NCBI GenBank assembly: GCA_937860115.1 | Contig: CALMBI010000228.1 | Location: 1 to 8,057 of the forward strand | Origin: an uncultured Arcobacter sp. | Lineage (GTDB): Bacteria > Campylobacterota > Campylobacteria > Campylobacterales > Arcobacteraceae | Direction of reading: 5' to 3' | Length of the DNA stretch: 8,057 nt | In this document: piece after piece, positions 6,159 to 8,057 of the stretch | Layout of the letters: every line of letters starts with the position of its first letter | How positions within the stretch are numbered: the first letter of the stretch is position 1 | Notes under the pieces: model-generated | What the model saw: the letters and a program-made list of their open reading frames with translations, nothing else | Databases searched by the model: none | Told to the model about the DNA's origin: nothing | Program-made: the position numbers and the translations under genes

Positions 6159-6872
6159 ATGGGTAGAGCGTTTGAATACAGAAAAGCTTCAAAAATGAAA
6201 CGATGGGGAAATATGTCAAGAGTATTTCCAAAATTACAAAAAGCGATCACGATTGCGGCTAAAAATGGGGTTCCTGATCCTGAAATGAATCCAGCGCTAA
6301 GAACTGCGATCAATACAGCAAAAGCACAAAATCTTCCAAAAGATAATATTGAAGCAGCTATAAAAAGAGCAACTTCAAAAGATGCAGCTAATCTTGATGA
6401 GATCAATTATGAAGGAAAATGGCTACATGGAGTACTTGTTTTTGTTGAAACTGCAACAGACAATGGAACAAGAACAGTTGCGAATGTTAAGTCTATTTTC
6501 AATAAAGCTGGTGGACAAGTTGTACCAAATGGATCTTTAGAGTTTATGTTTTCAAGAAAAGCAGTTTTTGAATTAAAAGAGAAACCTTCTATGGATCTTG
6601 AAGAATTAGAGATGGAACTTATTGATGGTGGATTAGAAGAACTTAAAGTTGAAGATGATGGTTCGGTTATCATTTATGCTGATTATACTGATTTTGGAAA
6701 TATGTCTAAAAGACTTGATGAGATGGGATTAGAATACGAGAAAGGTTCACTTCAAAGAATCCCAACAACTCCGATCGAGATCACAGATGAAGCAATGGAT
6801 CAATTATCAATTCTTTTAGACAAATTAGAAGATGATGATGATGTTCAAAATGTCTATACAAATCTAGCGTAA
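6159..6872 (+). CDS. yebC: YebC/PmpR (TACO1-like) family regulator or translation factor
   Basis: The protein has 237 residues, the usual length, and the N-terminal YebC signature in the variant form MGRAFEYRKASKMKRWGNMS in place of the enterobacterial GHSKWANT start. The run DPEMNPALRTAINTAKAQN and then LPKDNIEAAIKRA (about 40-70) is the family core. The domains that follow include GVLVFVETATDNGTRTVANV (about 90-110), GGQVVPNGSLEFMF and an acidic C-terminus (EDDDDVQNVYTNLA). Members have been described as DNA-binding regulators (PmpR), and more recently as ribosome-associated factors that relieve stalling at proline-rich stretches, like mitochondrial TACO1. Sequence alone does not decide between these. 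AAGGAG (6143-6148) overlaps the bcp stop codon and is 10 nt before the ATG. The last codons form the left arm of a terminator hairpin. Confidence 0.93.
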   Translation: MGRAFEYRKASKMKRWGNMSRVFPKLQKAITIAAKNGVPDPEMNPALRTAINTAKAQNLPKDNIEAAIKRATSKDAANLDEINYEGKWLHGVLVFVETATDNGTRTVANVKSIFNKAGGQVVPNGSLEFMFSRKAVFELKEKPSMDLEELEMELIDGGLEELKVEDDGSVIIYADYTDFGNMSKRLDEMGLEYEKGSLQRIPTTPIEITDEAMDQLSILLDKLEDDDDVQNVYTNLA

Positions 6873-6891
6873 ATGCTAGATTTGTAATTTT
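6857..6891 (+). terminator. Terminator hairpin enclosing the yebC stop codon
   Basis: TACAAATCTAGC (6857-6868) and GCTAGATTTGTA (6875-6886) are exact reverse complements with a 6-nt loop GTAAAT. A short T-rich tail (AATTTT) follows. The yebC stop codon TAA (6870-6872) is inside the loop, so the left arm encodes the last residues of the protein. On the opposite strand there is no T-run after the stem, so it is probably a terminator for the bcp-yebC transcript, with a weak tail. Confidence 0.65.
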
Positions 6892-6895
6892 AAAA

Positions 6896-7645
6896 TTATT
6901 GCTCTAAATATTTTTTAATTTTAGCAATATCTGCACCGTTTATTACACTTACAATCTTTTTTTCATTTTTATCAATAACATACATTTTTGGTGTTCCGGT
7001 TATACCTAAACCTTCAGCTTTTGCTATCATTTTGTCAAGTTGTGCTTGTGCTTCTTTTGTATGTGTTATATGTATATCTTTACCATTTTTGATTTCATGA
7101 AGCGTTTTGTATGGATCTTTTGAAGATAAGATATCTAAAGACCATGGTGTGGCATTTTGATGAAAACTAAGAGGCATAAAATTATAATAAACTGTTAGAT
7201 CTTTTCCTTCAAATTCTGCTTCAGCTTTTTTGCAATATGGGCACTCTGGATCAGTGAATAAGACAAATTCATATTTTTTTGAACCTTTGCCAAAATCTAT
7301 TTTTAAACTATCATCTAAGAGTTGTTTTATAGTCAAATTGGCAATCTGTTTTGCTTCAAGTTCCTCTTGCCATTTTTTTTGATCTTGTTGTGTGATAGAG
7401 TATCCATTTGGCTTAAATACTTCACCAGCAATAATAAGATTTTGATTAGGTGAAACATATAAAATTTGTCCATTTGGCATATAGATCTGATAAATATTTT
7501 CCAATGGACTTTGCTCTATTTTAGCAATTGGAGCATTTGGTAAGATAGATTTAATTTTTTCTTCAATTGTTTTTGTGCTTGGATTTGTTTCATTTGCTAT
7601 GAGAAACGACGTTAACAGAGAGAGTGTGATAAGCGTTTTTTGCAT
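6896..7645 (-). CDS. Periplasmic DsbC/DsbG-like thiol:disulfide interchange protein
   Basis: The 249-residue product begins with a Sec signal peptide (MQKTLITLSLLTSFLIAN), so it acts in the periplasm. After it comes a DsbC-type dimerisation region at about 26-85 (TIEEKIKSILPNAPIAKIE, IYQIYMPNGQILYVSPN, LIIAGEVF), a linker, and a thioredoxin-fold domain. Its active site is FTDPECPYCKKAE with Cys135 and Cys138, and GTPKMYVI holds the cis-proline (Pro219) preceded by Thr. The CPYC dipeptide is that of E. coli DsbG; DsbC has CGYC. The family isomerises or reduces wrong disulfides or protects single cysteines, and is normally kept reduced by DsbD, which is not in the window. AAAGGA precedes the ATG at 7645. 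It stands alone and converges on yebC, with 23 nt between stop codons. Whether it is closer to DsbC or DsbG cannot be decided, so I give no symbol. Confidence 0.87.
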   Translation of the reverse strand: MQKTLITLSLLTSFLIANETNPSTKTIEEKIKSILPNAPIAKIEQSPLENIYQIYMPNGQILYVSPNQNLIIAGEVFKPNGYSITQQDQKKWQEELEAKQIANLTIKQLLDDSLKIDFGKGSKKYEFVLFTDPECPYCKKAEAEFEGKDLTVYYNFMPLSFHQNATPWSLDILSSKDPYKTLHEIKNGKDIHITHTKEAQAQLDKMIAKAEGLGITGTPKMYVIDKNEKKIVSVINGADIAKIKKYLEQ

Positions 7646-7681
7646 TTTTTTCCTTTAGAGTATTTTGTAATTTTGTGGGGC

Positions 7682-7687
7682 ATTATA
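7682..7687 (-). promoter_or_regulatory. Candidate -10 box of the Dsb-like gene
   Basis: The minus strand reads AACTATAATGCC, an exact TATAAT 36 nt upstream of the ATG at 7645, leaving about 30 nt of leader that includes the RBS AAAGGA. No recognisable -35 box lies at the expected distance. Confidence 0.4.
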
Positions 7688-7748
7688 GTTGTTTTGAGTT
7701 TAAAGTATGAAAAATTTTATTAAGGATTAGTAGTAAAGATTAGAGAGA

Positions 7749-7768
7749 GGAAAGCTTAAAAGCTTTCC
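7749..7768 (-). terminator. Hairpin over the stop codon of the chemoreceptor-like gene
   Basis: GGAAAGCTT (7749-7757) and AAGCTTTCC (7760-7768) are exact reverse complements with only 2 nt between them. In RNA the stem would be about GGAAAGC/GCTTTCC with a TTTTAA loop, and the TAA stop codon (7758-7756) lies in that loop. The tail on the minus strand (TCTCTCTAATCTTT) is T-rich but interrupted, so it is a weak intrinsic terminator at best. Confidence 0.45.
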
Positions 7769-8057
7769 CATTGATCATCGTCATTATGAGCTGGAACAAT
7801 CGGTTGGATTGGTGCTGATATAGAAGAGTTTTTTGATTCAACTTTTATTGGTGTTGCAACTGTGTTTGCTTTTTTGATTTCTACTGTGCTATTTGATTTT
7901 GGCATACTTACTTTTGGAGTAACACTAGGGATAGATGTTTTGGTCGTAATATTTGCAGATCTTTTTATTTTTCGTAACCATTCAGCACCCAATAATTTCA
8001 GCTAGATAAACCTTACCTCTAATAGCATTTCGTAACTCTTCAAATACAGATCTATTA
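7756..8057 (-). pseudogene. C-terminal part of a probable methyl-accepting chemotaxis protein, frame broken
   Basis: From the right edge the minus strand is open as NRSVFEELRNAIRGK, then VYLAEIIGC and a TGA at 7984-7982. A second frame continues from the same place as GAEWLRKIKRSANITTKTS to TAA at 7758-7756. Removing one G from GGG (7988-7990) joins them through EIIGAEWLRKIK. The last 60 or so residues are rich in Ser, Thr, Pro, Val and Lys, as in a flexible linker, and end in DDDQWESF. An xWxxF pentapeptide after a disordered linker is the CheR/CheB docking tail of many chemoreceptors (NWETF in E. coli Tar and Tsr). The chemoreceptor call rests on this tail; the signalling domain is outside the window and I do not recognise the VFEELRNAIRGK segment. 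A free 78-residue gene starting at the TTG at 7992 is possible but lacks an RBS. Confidence 0.55.

Noticed and set aside
1..8057. CRISPR arrays, tRNA or rRNA genes, insertion sequences, toxin-antitoxin or defence genes
   Set aside because: I looked for direct repeats with regular spacing, cloverleaf-like sequence, transposase motifs and terminal repeats, and small paired ORFs, and found none.

Overview
The window is AT-rich, closely packed bacterial DNA whose proteins look like Campylobacterota (Epsilonproteobacteria). The pointers are a type-E succinate dehydrogenase/fumarate reductase set, a YebC that begins MGRAFEYRKASK (a form I associate with this phylum), and AT-rich intergenic regions with TATAAT boxes but poor -35 elements. 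An Arcobacter- or Sulfurimonas-like organism is my best guess; this is inference, since no rRNA is present.

Layout. (1) At the left edge, on the minus strand, is the N-terminus of a membrane-anchored sensor protein (1-371), cut off by the window. It is divergent from (2) a plus-strand operon of sdhA, sdhB and sdhE (605-4208). The operon ends at a perfect-palindrome terminator that also serves the converging unit. (3) A minus-strand unit follows: cmoA (tRNA wobble-uridine modification) and an uncharacterised downstream gene that is frameshifted at about 4551-4556. (4) Divergent from cmoA is a plus-strand pair, bcp (peroxiredoxin) and yebC, ending in a hairpin whose loop contains the yebC stop codon. 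(5) Converging on yebC is a minus-strand periplasmic DsbC/DsbG-like thiol-disulfide protein. (6) At the right edge, on the minus strand, is the C-terminal end of what is probably a methyl-accepting chemotaxis protein (tail ending QWESF). Its frame is also broken by one extra base, at 7988-7990.

How the genes work together. SdhA, SdhB and SdhE together form a soluble-headed succinate/fumarate oxidoreductase. Electrons would pass between covalent FAD, three Fe-S clusters and the CCG-domain subunit, which replaces haem/membrane anchors. SdhA lacks the Tat leader of the periplasmic methylmenaquinol:fumarate reductases (MfrA) of Wolinella and Campylobacter, so this complex should face the cytoplasm. 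Bcp and the Dsb-like protein are thiol-redox enzymes of the cytoplasm and periplasm. CmoA and YebC serve decoding and translation or regulation. The two edge genes are sensory.

Most of the window is housekeeping. I saw no CRISPR array, tRNA, rRNA, insertion sequence or defence system. The points most worth checking are the type of SDH complex, the two single-base frameshifts, and the hairpins that enclose stop codons.
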